Shown here: one piece after another, positions 44,016 to 51,334 of the stretch
How positions within the stretch are numbered: the stretch's first letter is position 1
Layout of the letters: every line of letters begins with the position of its first letter
Source of the DNA: Lysobacter prati
GTDB taxonomy: Bacteria > Pseudomonadota > Gammaproteobacteria > Xanthomonadales > Xanthomonadaceae
NCBI RefSeq assembly: GCF_009765215.1
Contig: NZ_VLNV01000005.1
Location: 344,537-408,536 of the forward strand
Reading direction: 5' to 3'
DNA: 64,000 nt
Position numbers and translations under genes: made by a program
Notes under the pieces: generated by a model
What the model was told of the DNA's origin: nothing
Seen by the model: only the letters and a program-made list of their open reading frames with translations
The model's database searches: none

Positions 44016-46391
44016 ATGCGCCTTACGCCGCTTGCCACCGCCCTGACCCTGTCGACGCTGCTGCTGTCCAGCGCCTACGCCCAGACGCCCATTACCCTCG
44101 CCCAGACCATGGCCGATCCCGACTGGATCGGGCCGCCGGTCGAACAGGCCTGGTGGGCCTGGGATGGCCAGCGCGTGCAGTACCAGCTGCGCCGCGAAGG
44201 CGCGACGATCCGCGACACCTGGCAACAGGCCATCAGCGGCGGCAGCGCTGCGCGCCTGGACGGCGCCGCCCGCGCCGACCTCGACGCCGCCCAGCCGGTG
44301 CTCGACGCCCAGCGCACGCGCATGGCATTCGTCCGCAATGGCGACGTGTTCGTGCGCGACCTGCGCAACGGCGCGCTGACCCAGGTCACGCGCAGCAATG
44401 AAGACGAAGCCACGCCGCAGTGGAGCAACGACGGCAACCTGGTCTTCCGCAGCGGCAACGACTGGTACCAGTGGCGCGCCGGCCAGGGCACCTCGCAGGC
44501 GGCGATCGTCAAGGCCGAGAAGGACCCTGCGTCCGCACCGAAGGTCGACGACCTGCGCAGCCGCCAGCTCGACATGATCAGCACGCTCAAGAACGACCGC
44601 GCCCAGAAGGATGCCGCACGCGCGCAGAGCGAGCAGTGGCGCCAGGCCGATCCGACCCGCGCCGCCGCACCGACCTACCTCGGCGACGACGTCAAGATCG
44701 TCGACAGCGCGCTGTCGCCGGATGCGAAGTGGCTGCTGGTGGTCACCTCGGCCAAGGACGCCGACGAGGGCAAGGCCGGCAAGATGCCCAAGTACGTGAC
44801 CGAATCGGGTTACGAGGAATTCGAAGACGTGCGCGTGCGCGTCGGCCGCAACGCACCGGTGGCGCACAAGCTGTGGCTGGTCGACGTCCATGCGTCGAAG
44901 GCGACCGAACTGAAGTTCGACGCCCTGCCCGGCATCAAGGACGATCCGCTCGCGGCGATGCGCAAGGCCGCCAAGCAGGATCCGCTAAAGGGCGATCGCG
45001 CCGTGCGCATCGAGACCGATGGCGATGGCACCGGCCCGGCGATCCACTGGAGCGACGACGGCCGCCAGGCCGCGGTGCTGGTTCGTGCGGTCGACAACAA
45101 GGATCGTTGGATCGCCACCGTCGCACCGGTGGGCAGCGATGCAAAGCTCGTCGTGCGTGATCGCCTCACCGATCCGGCATGGATCAACTGGGGCTTCAAC
45201 GACTTTGGCTGGACCGCCGATGGCTCGCTGTGGTTCCTGTCCGAGCGCAGCGGCTACTCGCACCTGTACCTCAATGAAGGCGGCAGCAAGTCGCGCGCGT
45301 TGACTTCGGGCAAGTGGGAAGTGTCGGCACCGCAGCTGTCCAACGACGGCCGCAGCTTCTACTTCGTCTGCAACCGCAAGTGGCCGGGCGATTACGAAGT
45401 GTGCGCGGTCGACCGCAATGGCGGCGACGTGCGCGAAGTGACCTCGCTCGATGGCGTCGAGGATTTCTCGCTGTCGCCGGACGGCTCCAAGGTACTGGTG
45501 CGGCATTCCGACAGCTACACGCCGCCGCAGCTGGCGGTGGTCAACACCGGTGGTGACGGCCTGGTGCAGCTGACCGACACGCGCAAGCCCGAGTTCAAGG
45601 CGCGCGAGTGGATCAAGCCCGAGTACGTGCAGGTGCCGAGCAAGCACGGCGCCGGCGTGGTCTGGGGCAAGTACTACGGCCCGAAGAATCCGGACCCGAC
45701 GCGCAAGTACCCGATCGTGATGTTCGTGCACGGCGCCGGCTACCTGCAGAACGTGTCGGATCGCTACCCGAACTACTTCCGCGAGCAGATGTTCCACAAC
45801 CTGCTGGTGCAGCAGGGTTACATCGTGCTCGACCTGGATTACCGCGCCAGCGAGGGCTACGGCCGCGACTGGCGCACTGCGATCTATCGCCAGATGGGCC
45901 ATCCGGAACTCGAGGATTACCTGGACGGCCTGGACTGGCTGGTCGCCAACAAGGGCGGCGACAAGGACCACGCCGGCATCTACGGCGGCAGCTACGGCGG
46001 CTTCATGACGTTCATGGCGTTGTTCCGCTCGCCGGGCACGTTCAAGGCCGGCGCCGCGCTGCGCCCGGTGGCCGACTGGTCGCAGTACAACCACGAGTAC
46101 ACCAGCAACATCCTCAACACGCCCGAGCTCGACCCGCAGGCGTACAAGGTGTCGTCACCGATCGAGTTCGCCGACGGCCTGCAGGACAACCTGCTGATCG
46201 CCCACGGCATGATCGACGACAACGTGTTCTTCAAGGACTCGGTGGTGCTCAGCCAGAAGCTGATCGAGCTGCGCAAGGACAAGTGGGAGATCGCGCCGTA
46301 CCCGATGGAGCGCCACAGCTTCACGCATCCGGACAGCTGGTATGACGAGTACCGCCGGATTTATGAGTTGTTTGAGCGGACGTTGAAGTAA
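44016..46391 (+). CDS. Secreted S9 family prolyl oligopeptidase/DPP IV-like peptidase, copy 1
   Basis: 791 residues with a signal peptide (MRLTPLATALTLSTLLLSSAYA), an N-terminal beta-propeller (about 30-500) and a C-terminal alpha/beta-hydrolase domain. The catalytic triad is readable: S659 in YGGSYGGF, D734 in HGMIDDNV and H767 in ERHSF. S9 enzymes of this type remove dipeptides or cleave after Pro in peptides and act in the periplasm or outside the cell. Specificity cannot be read from the sequence. It is divergent from cydAB and followed by a composite repeat. Confidence 0.92.
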   Translation: MRLTPLATALTLSTLLLSSAYAQTPITLAQTMADPDWIGPPVEQAWWAWDGQRVQYQLRREGATIRDTWQQAISGGSAARLDGAARADLDAAQPVLDAQRTRMAFVRNGDVFVRDLRNGALTQVTRSNEDEATPQWSNDGNLVFRSGNDWYQWRAGQGTSQAAIVKAEKDPASAPKVDDLRSRQLDMISTLKNDRAQKDAARAQSEQWRQADPTRAAAPTYLGDDVKIVDSALSPDAKWLLVVTSAKDADEGKAGKMPKYVTESGYEEFEDVRVRVGRNAPVAHKLWLVDVHASKATELKFDALPGIKDDPLAAMRKAAKQDPLKGDRAVRIETDGDGTGPAIHWSDDGRQAAVLVRAVDNKDRWIATVAPVGSDAKLVVRDRLTDPAWINWGFNDFGWTADGSLWFLSERSGYSHLYLNEGGSKSRALTSGKWEVSAPQLSNDGRSFYFVCNRKWPGDYEVCAVDRNGGDVREVTSLDGVEDFSLSPDGSKVLVRHSDSYTPPQLAVVNTGGDGLVQLTDTRKPEFKAREWIKPEYVQVPSKHGAGVVWGKYYGPKNPDPTRKYPIVMFVHGAGYLQNVSDRYPNYFREQMFHNLLVQQGYIVLDLDYRASEGYGRDWRTAIYRQMGHPELEDYLDGLDWLVANKGGDKDHAGIYGGSYGGFMTFMALFRSPGTFKAGAALRPVADWSQYNHEYTSNILNTPELDPQAYKVSSPIEFADGLQDNLLIAHGMIDDNVFFKDSVVLSQKLIELRKDKWEIAPYPMERHSFTHPDSWYDEYRRIYELFERTLK

Positions 46392-46403
46392 TCCGCCGTT
46401 CCC

Positions 46404-46490
46404 CCTCTCCCGCCAGCGGGAGAGGGTCGGGATGAGGGCCACTCGCCCTCATCCGCCTGCCGGCACCTTCTCCCGCGGGCGGGAGAAGGG
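46404..46490. repeat. Composite REP/BIME-like element, copy 2 (inverted order)
   Basis: Palindromes CCCTCTCCCGC/GCGGGAGAGGG (46404-46427), GATGAGGG/CCCTCATC (centre) and CCTTCTCCCGC/GCGGGAGAAGG (46467-46490). These are the same modules as at 29352-29459, in the opposite order. It lies between the convergent S9 peptidase and DUF2950 genes. Confidence 0.8.
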
Positions 46491-46494
46491 TTGC

Positions 46495-47412
46495 TCACTT
46501 CGACGCAGCAGCCGTCGCAGGCGGCTTCACTTCCTTCCAGCTGCTGTCGGGATCGAACTTCGTCATCGCCTTGGCGATCTTTTCGCTGTCGGGCCCGAGA
46601 TCCTTCTCGAACACCTCGCCCTCGTGGCTGACCATGAAGCTCATCACGCCGGTGTCGCCGTACTTCGACGGCCAGCCAATCAGCGCGAAGCCGCGGCTCA
46701 TGTTGTTGCCCAGCAGGTAGTTGTAAGCGCCGCCCGGTGCCGACGGTCCCTGCGCGGTGAGGATCTTGAAGTGGTAGCCATGCCAGTCGCTGCCCGGCTC
46801 GGCGTCGGCGAACAGCGGGCCCAGCGGACTGACCTGGCCGCTGTCGTCATCGGCCCAGTACAGGCCATCGTGTTTGCCATCGCTGCTGAGCACCTTCTGC
46901 GCGTACTCGAGCACGCCATCGCCGTCGCGATCGAGTTCCGCGTACTCGGTCTGTGCATCGTGATAGGCCAGCTCCGACTCGATCGTGTCGTCTTCGTTGC
47001 GACCGATGCGGCGCGCGCGGATCTCATCGGTGGCCGCGTGCGTGTCGAAGGCCCAGCCGGCCTTGCCCTTGGCCAGCGGGATCGGCAGCGTCCACGCGTC
47101 CTTGCCGACCGCCAGATGGGCGTGCCCGTCCTTGCCGGTCTGGATGCTGTGCTTTTCGCGATAGCCGGTGAGGAAGGCCTCGACGTCGGCACGGTCGATG
47201 CCTTCGAGCGGGATGTATTCGCGCCAGTCCTTGCCCAACAGCGCTTCGAGCTTCTGCGCATCGGCGCGCTGCGTGCCCAGCGCGGCGACGAACGCCTCGG
47301 CGGCCGCGTCGGGGGTCGGGAAGGCTTGCTGGGCCGATGCCGGCAAGGCCAGCATCGCCATCATCGCAAGGGGAAGCATGCGCCCCATTCGGTTCGACAG
47401 CCTGCAGTTCAT
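46495..47412 (-). CDS. DUF2950 exported protein
   Basis: 305 residues with a signal peptide (MLPLAMMAMLALPASAQQ) and the DUF2950 body: AFPTPDAAAEAFVAAL at the start, the central LLGKDWREYIP, and the C-terminal GGAYNYLLGNNMSRGFALIGWPSKYGDTGVMSFMVSHEGEVFEKDLG split over conserved blocks. It is a periplasmic protein of unknown function that almost always follows a DUF3300 gene, as here (13-bp gap). A GGGAG ribosome-binding site supports the ATG at 47412. Confidence 0.9.
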   Translation of the reverse strand: MNCRLSNRMGRMLPLAMMAMLALPASAQQAFPTPDAAAEAFVAALGTQRADAQKLEALLGKDWREYIPLEGIDRADVEAFLTGYREKHSIQTGKDGHAHLAVGKDAWTLPIPLAKGKAGWAFDTHAATDEIRARRIGRNEDDTIESELAYHDAQTEYAELDRDGDGVLEYAQKVLSSDGKHDGLYWADDDSGQVSPLGPLFADAEPGSDWHGYHFKILTAQGPSAPGGAYNYLLGNNMSRGFALIGWPSKYGDTGVMSFMVSHEGEVFEKDLGPDSEKIAKAMTKFDPDSSWKEVKPPATAAASK

Positions 47413-47425
47413 GGATGTCTCCCTC

Positions 47426-49180
47426 TCAGCGACGATGCCCGCCGCCACCCTGGCGCTGCGGCGGACGGGATTGACGTTGCACCTGGTGGCCACCGCCGCC
47501 ACCGCCGCGTGACTGCTGCGGACGACGCGCCGAAGCCTGGCTGGAATGGCCGCGATTGGCCTGCTGGCGCGACTGCTGCGGGTTGCGCGCGCCGGACATC
47601 GCGTTGTTGCGCGGTGCCTGCCGCGATGCCTGCTGCGAGCGCGCCTGCTGCCGGGCCTGATTGTTGCTCTGCTGCGGACGCTGGCGGTTCTGCGCCTGAC
47701 GATTCTGTGCCGTCTGCTGCGCACGCTGGCGATCGGCCTGGCTTCGATTGCCAGCGCCACCACCGGCGGCTTGGCGGGCGCGTTCGCGATCGGCATTGTG
47801 CGAGCGGTCGCGCGATGCAAGATCCTGCGCGGCATTGGGCCGGTTGCCGCCAAGGTCCGTCGGCTTCGAACGATCGCGCGATGCATGCTGCTGCGCGGCG
47901 GACTGGGCGCGCTGGCGTTGCGCGTCGCGCGACTGCCCGCCACCCTGGGCACGGTCACGCGCACCGCCGCCTTCGAGGCGCTCACGCGCCTGCGGATTGT
48001 TGCGGAGGTCGCGGTTGGCCGCCTGCGCGCGGTCGCGCGCCTCGCGGTTACTGGCGGCAGGCGCGTCGATTCCGCGATTCTGCATCGAGTCACGCGCACG
48101 GTTGCGCGCATTGGCACGGCCTGCGTCGTCACCGCGGAACTGGTTGCGGTTCTGCGCGCCATCCATCTGCCGGCCGTAGCGTTCGCGGTTGGCGTTGTCG
48201 CGATACGGCACGCCGTCGCGGTGCAGCGAGTTGTGCTGCCAGTTGCTGCTGTTGATGGTGCGGTTGGTGTTGATGTTGTTGTAACGGTTGACGTCGATGT
48301 CGACGTCGCCGCCACCCCAGCCGCCACCCCAGTCCATGTCGCCCCACAAGGCGTTGGTGACGGCGATGCCGGTACCGAACGCCAGGCCCGCCATCAGCGC
48401 ACTGCCGGCGTAGTAGCCAGGCGACGGCGGGTAGTACGCCGGCGGATACGACGGGTACGCCCAGCTGCCGTAGACAGTTGTCGGGTTGTACGACGGGACG
48501 TAGACGACCTCCGGGTCGCTTGGCTGGATGACGATGGTCTGCTGCGGCTGTGGTTCCTGGATGACCGTGGTGCCGCCGCCACCGTCCGACGGCGCCGCTG
48601 CAGGCGCAGGACCCGTCGGCGCGGCCTGCACGGTGACGTTCTGGTACTGGTTGGACGAGAGGTTGCCGGCGGCCTGCGCCTGGCGGCGCAGGCGCTGCAC
48701 GGCGTCCATCACTTCGTCGGGCTGGGCGAGGAAGGCATCGCCCAGGCGCTGCACCCAGGCCGGATCCTGGCCGAGGGTGTCGAGGGCCTGCGGGAACGCC
48801 ACCAGCGCCTGTACGCTCGGGTCCCAGGGCTGCGAAGCAACCTGCTTGACCGCGTCATCGCCCTTGGCCTTCGGGTTTGCCTTCGACCAGGCAGCGGCAT
48901 CGGCGACATTGCCCGGGTAGGTCGCCGCCATCAGCACCTGCGCCAGCAGCGGATCGGGATAGAGCGCGATCGGCGCGACCATCTGGTCGAGTTCTTCTTT
49001 GCTGAACGACGTCGAGGCCGCAGCGGCCGCCGGTGTCGCGGCGGCAGGCGCCGCAGCCGGGGCGGCAGGCGCGGGAGTGGGCGCCGGCGCTGTCGCCGCT
49101 GGCGCGGGAGTCTTGTCGCCGGAGCACGCGGCCAGCGACAGCAGGACCATGAGAAGGCCAATTCGACGGTGGTTGCGCAC
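47426..49180 (-). CDS. DUF3300 lipoprotein with long disordered tail
   Basis: 584 residues. A lipoprotein signal peptide with LAACS lipobox near residue 19 is followed by an Ala/Pro linker. The DUF3300 domain (about 58-245) shows MVAPIALYPDPLLAQVLMAATYP, QPWDPSVQALVAFP and VVYVPSYNPTTVYGSW. Gly/Trp-rich and Asn-rich stretches come next, and then ~260 residues rich in Gln, Arg, Asn and Ser (QNRQAQNRQRPQQSNNQARQ). The tail is probably disordered and positively charged, perhaps contacting nucleic acid or cell-wall polymers; this is inference. The start is GTG with GGGAG upstream. It is the first gene of the DUF3300-DUF2950 pair. Confidence 0.88.
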   Translation of the reverse strand: MRNHRRIGLLMVLLSLAACSGDKTPAPAATAPAPTPAPAAPAAAPAAATPAAAAASTSFSKEELDQMVAPIALYPDPLLAQVLMAATYPGNVADAAAWSKANPKAKGDDAVKQVASQPWDPSVQALVAFPQALDTLGQDPAWVQRLGDAFLAQPDEVMDAVQRLRRQAQAAGNLSSNQYQNVTVQAAPTGPAPAAAPSDGGGGTTVIQEPQPQQTIVIQPSDPEVVYVPSYNPTTVYGSWAYPSYPPAYYPPSPGYYAGSALMAGLAFGTGIAVTNALWGDMDWGGGWGGGDVDIDVNRYNNINTNRTINSSNWQHNSLHRDGVPYRDNANRERYGRQMDGAQNRNQFRGDDAGRANARNRARDSMQNRGIDAPAASNREARDRAQAANRDLRNNPQARERLEGGGARDRAQGGGQSRDAQRQRAQSAAQQHASRDRSKPTDLGGNRPNAAQDLASRDRSHNADRERARQAAGGGAGNRSQADRQRAQQTAQNRQAQNRQRPQQSNNQARQQARSQQASRQAPRNNAMSGARNPQQSRQQANRGHSSQASARRPQQSRGGGGGGHQVQRQSRPPQRQGGGGHRR

Positions 49181-49300
49181 GGACTACTCCCAACGATGTG
49201 TCGTTGAAACCCGCGTCCGCCGGGCAATGAAACGACCCGGAGGGCCCCTGGTTCAGGCGGCGGCTATCATGCGCACCACCCCTGCAAGTTTCTTGTGAAC

Positions 49301-50227
49301 ATGACCGAGCCCTCCCCCGGATTCGACGACGTCCGCGACTACCTCACCGGACTGCAGGACCGCATCTGCGCGGCGATCGAGGCCGTCGACGGCAGCGCGC
49401 GCTTCAGCGAGGACCTCTGGCAGCGCGCCGAAGGCGGTGGCGGCCGCACCCGCATCCTTCGCGACGGCGGCGTGTTCGAACAGGCGGGCATCGGCTTCTC
49501 CGACGTCTCGGGCACCAAGCTGCCCCCATCGGCCACCGCCGCACGGCCGGAACTGGCCGGCGCATCGTGGCGCGCGGTTGGTGTGTCACTGGTGTTCCAT
49601 CCGCGCAATCCGTACCTGCCGACCACGCATGCCAACGTGCGCCATTTCCGCGCCATACGCGATGGCGAAACGGTGGCGTGGTGGTTCGGTGGCGGCTTCG
49701 ACCTGACCCCGTTTTATCCGTTCGACGCCGACGTGCTGCACTGGCACCGCACCGCGCGCGACCTGTGCGAGCCGTTCGGCGGCCAGCAGCGCTACGACAA
49801 GCACAAGCACTGGTGCGACGAGTATTTCTTCCTCAAGCACCGCAACGAGACGCGCGGCGTCGGCGGGCTGTTCTTCGACGACCTGCATGAAGACGCCGAT
49901 CATGACTTCGCCTACATGCGAGCGGTCGGCGACGGTTTCCTCGATGCCTACTTGCCGATCGTCGAGCGCCGGAGCGAAACGCCGTATGGCGATCGCGAGC
50001 GCCAGTTCCAGCTCTACCGGCGCGGACGCTACGTCGAGTTCAACCTGGTGTTCGACCGCGGCACGCTGTTCGGCCTGCAGTCGGGCGGCCGCACCGAGTC
50101 GATCCTGATGAGCCTGCCGCCGCTGGTGCGCTGGGAATACGGGTTCACGCCCGAGGACGGCAGCGCCGAGGCGCGCCTGGCCGATTACCTGCGTCCGCGT
50201 GACTGGCTGAACGAACTGGTGAGGTGA
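49301..50227 (+). CDS. hemF: Oxygen-dependent coproporphyrinogen III oxidase
   Basis: 308 residues, close to the usual ~300. It has the HemF motifs [59 protein letters not shown] and [33 protein letters not shown] in blocks. It decarboxylates coproporphyrinogen III to protoporphyrinogen IX with O2 in haem synthesis, in the cytosol. The ATG at 49301 is chosen; an in-frame GTG at 49295 is equally close and neither has a strong ribosome-binding site. Confidence 0.95.
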   Translation: MTEPSPGFDDVRDYLTGLQDRICAAIEAVDGSARFSEDLWQRAEGGGGRTRILRDGGVFEQAGIGFSDVSGTKLPPSATAARPELAGASWRAVGVSLVFHPRNPYLPTTHANVRHFRAIRDGETVAWWFGGGFDLTPFYPFDADVLHWHRTARDLCEPFGGQQRYDKHKHWCDEYFFLKHRNETRGVGGLFFDDLHEDADHDFAYMRAVGDGFLDAYLPIVERRSETPYGDRERQFQLYRRGRYVEFNLVFDRGTLFGLQSGGRTESILMSLPPLVRWEYGFTPEDGSAEARLADYLRPRDWLNELVR

Positions 50228-50250
50228 TGCCGGCGTGCGCACGCCGCACA

Positions 50251-50730
50251 TCAATCGTCGTCGTTGCAATCCTTGGTCATGATGGTGATCTGGCCATTGG
50301 TTTCCAGCAGCGCCAGCCGCACCCGCGAGATGTCGCTGCATCCCGCCTCGCGCATGGCCTTGGTGAAATCATCCCGACTGACGAGTTCACGCCGCAGCAC
50401 GTCGCGATAGACCGTGCCGTTGCGCGCCAGCAGCACCGGCGCGCCTTCGAGGATGCGCTCGGCGGTCTTGCTGCGTGAGGTTGCGAATCCGACCAGCCAG
50501 TTGAGTGAGATCAGCGTGGCGGCCAGCAGCAGCCCGCCGGTCATCGAGGTGTCCTTGCCGAGCAGCGCGTTCTGCACCGCGTTGCCGAGCAGCACGATCA
50601 GCAGCATGTCGAACGCGGTGAACTGCCCCATCGTGCGCTTACCCGACAAGCGGATCATCGCCAGCAGCACCACGTAGACCACGACCGCACGAAAGACGAA
50701 CTCCCACCACGGCATCGACATCTCGAACAT
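50251..50730 (-). CDS. DUF421 (YetF-like) membrane protein
   Basis: 159 residues: three membrane helices in the first 85 residues with the DUF421 signature IRLSGKRTMGQFTAFDMLLIVLLGN, then a soluble domain (ILEGAPVLLARNGTVYRDVLRRELVSRDDFTKAMREAG in parts) ending in the acidic CNDDD. YetF family proteins are linked to spore germinant receptors in bacilli, but in Gram-negatives the role is unknown. It is shorter than the ~220-residue Bacillus members. It is convergent with hemF. Confidence 0.88.
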   Translation of the reverse strand: MFEMSMPWWEFVFRAVVVYVVLLAMIRLSGKRTMGQFTAFDMLLIVLLGNAVQNALLGKDTSMTGGLLLAATLISLNWLVGFATSRSKTAERILEGAPVLLARNGTVYRDVLRRELVSRDDFTKAMREAGCSDISRVRLALLETNGQITIMTKDCNDDD

Positions 50731-50784
50731 GTGGCGCTCCGGCGTTGGGTCGCGGCGATTGTGCAACAACCGCAAGATCAAGAT

Positions 50785-50810
50785 GGATCCCGGCGTTCGC
50801 CGGGATGACG
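50785..50810. repeat. Short REP-like palindrome
   Basis: ATCCCGGCG/CGCCGGGAT with a 2-nt loop followed by GACG, a common xanthomonad intergenic repeat. It is related to the palindromes at 37666 and 55016. Confidence 0.6.
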
Positions 50811-50934
50811 GTGAGGGGTCGCATGACGTGACCGCGCGACGGCTTGAGGTCGATAGCAACCCGCCCGGAGTCATCAGCGCCCTTGGTAAGGGCGCGCGGC
50901 GGCAGCCGCTGGGGATCGGAAGCACATAGCGGGG

Positions 50935-50966
50935 CCCAAGGTTTGCGCAGCAAACTTTGGGTTTTT
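50935..50966 (+). terminator. Intrinsic terminator-like hairpin with no obvious upstream gene
   Basis: A 12-bp stem, CCCAAGGTTTGC paired with GCAAACTTTGGG (one G-T pair), has a 3-nt loop and is followed by TTTTT. The nearest plus-strand gene, hemF, ends about 700 bp upstream. It either insulates against read-through or ends an unrecognised plus-strand transcript. Confidence 0.6.
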
Positions 50967-50994
50967 ATTGCCCTGCGGAAAAAGCGCAGGCAAT

Positions 50995-51115
50995 AAAAAG
51001 CCCCGCAGGCAGGGGGGGCCGGCGGGGCTGGTGGAGCGGGACCTGGGGAGGGGTCTTCGCTCCGGGGGATCACTCCAGGGGAGGGAGAGATCTACGACAG
51101 GCGTTGCACCTGTCG
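50995..51115 (-). ncRNA. Candidate C-rich-loop small RNA downstream of polA (sX13-like)
   Basis: Read 5'-3' on the minus strand there are four successive stem-loops. The first is CGACAGG/CCTGTCG (51115-51095). The second is GATC-T-CTCC/GGAG-T-GATC with loop CTCCCCT (51092-51068). The third is GGAGCG..GACC/GGTC..CGCTCC with loop CCTCCCCA (51063-51033). The fourth is a terminator stem AGCCCCGC/GCGGGGCT with a CCCCCCC-bearing loop, followed by TTTTT (51029-50995). A CATATA -10-like hexamer lies at 51126-51121; no good -35 is visible. Length is about 120 nt. The C-rich loops, size and position after polA resemble, as I recall it, the Xanthomonas Hfq-independent sRNA sX13, which pairs with G-rich mRNA sites. 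Homology is inferred from architecture, not from alignment. Confidence 0.65.
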
Positions 51116-51334
51116 CGACCTATATGACCATTCCACACATGGATGGTTCGTGAAGATTCGGGTTAACAATCCGTTGGATTCAGGACGGATTCATTCTGGG
51201 AAAACGATTACCCCAGCGGTTTCCCCGTTCAGCAAGACACTGAATGCGATGGCATGAAACTCGCCGAAGGCCCGATCCTGCGAGGACGGGATCGCGGAGG
51301 CCCCGCTCGTCGGCCAAGGAGGCTCCGGACGACC

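Larger units (their letters stand above)
50731..51334. other. 604-bp noncoding region between polA and the DUF421 gene
   Basis: No convincing protein gene on either strand. It holds a REP-like palindrome (50785-50810), a plus-oriented terminator-like hairpin (50935-50966), a long palindrome with TTTTTATTGCC/GGCAATAAAAA arms (50962-50999) and a C-rich stem-loop sRNA candidate on the minus strand (50995-51115). From 51116 to 51334 I see only a possible -10 element for that RNA and the polA 3' end. Confidence 0.75.

Noticed and set aside
47546-49207. 553-codon plus-strand open frame opposite the DUF3300 gene
   Set aside because: Low-complexity Leu/Arg-rich translation produced by the repetitive DUF3300 tail; no coherent domain.
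50962-50999. Long palindrome with TTTTTATTGCC/GGCAATAAAAA arms considered as a recombination or attachment site
   Set aside because: No integrase gene or direct repeats nearby. It overlaps the sRNA terminator and is better explained as part of a terminator cluster.
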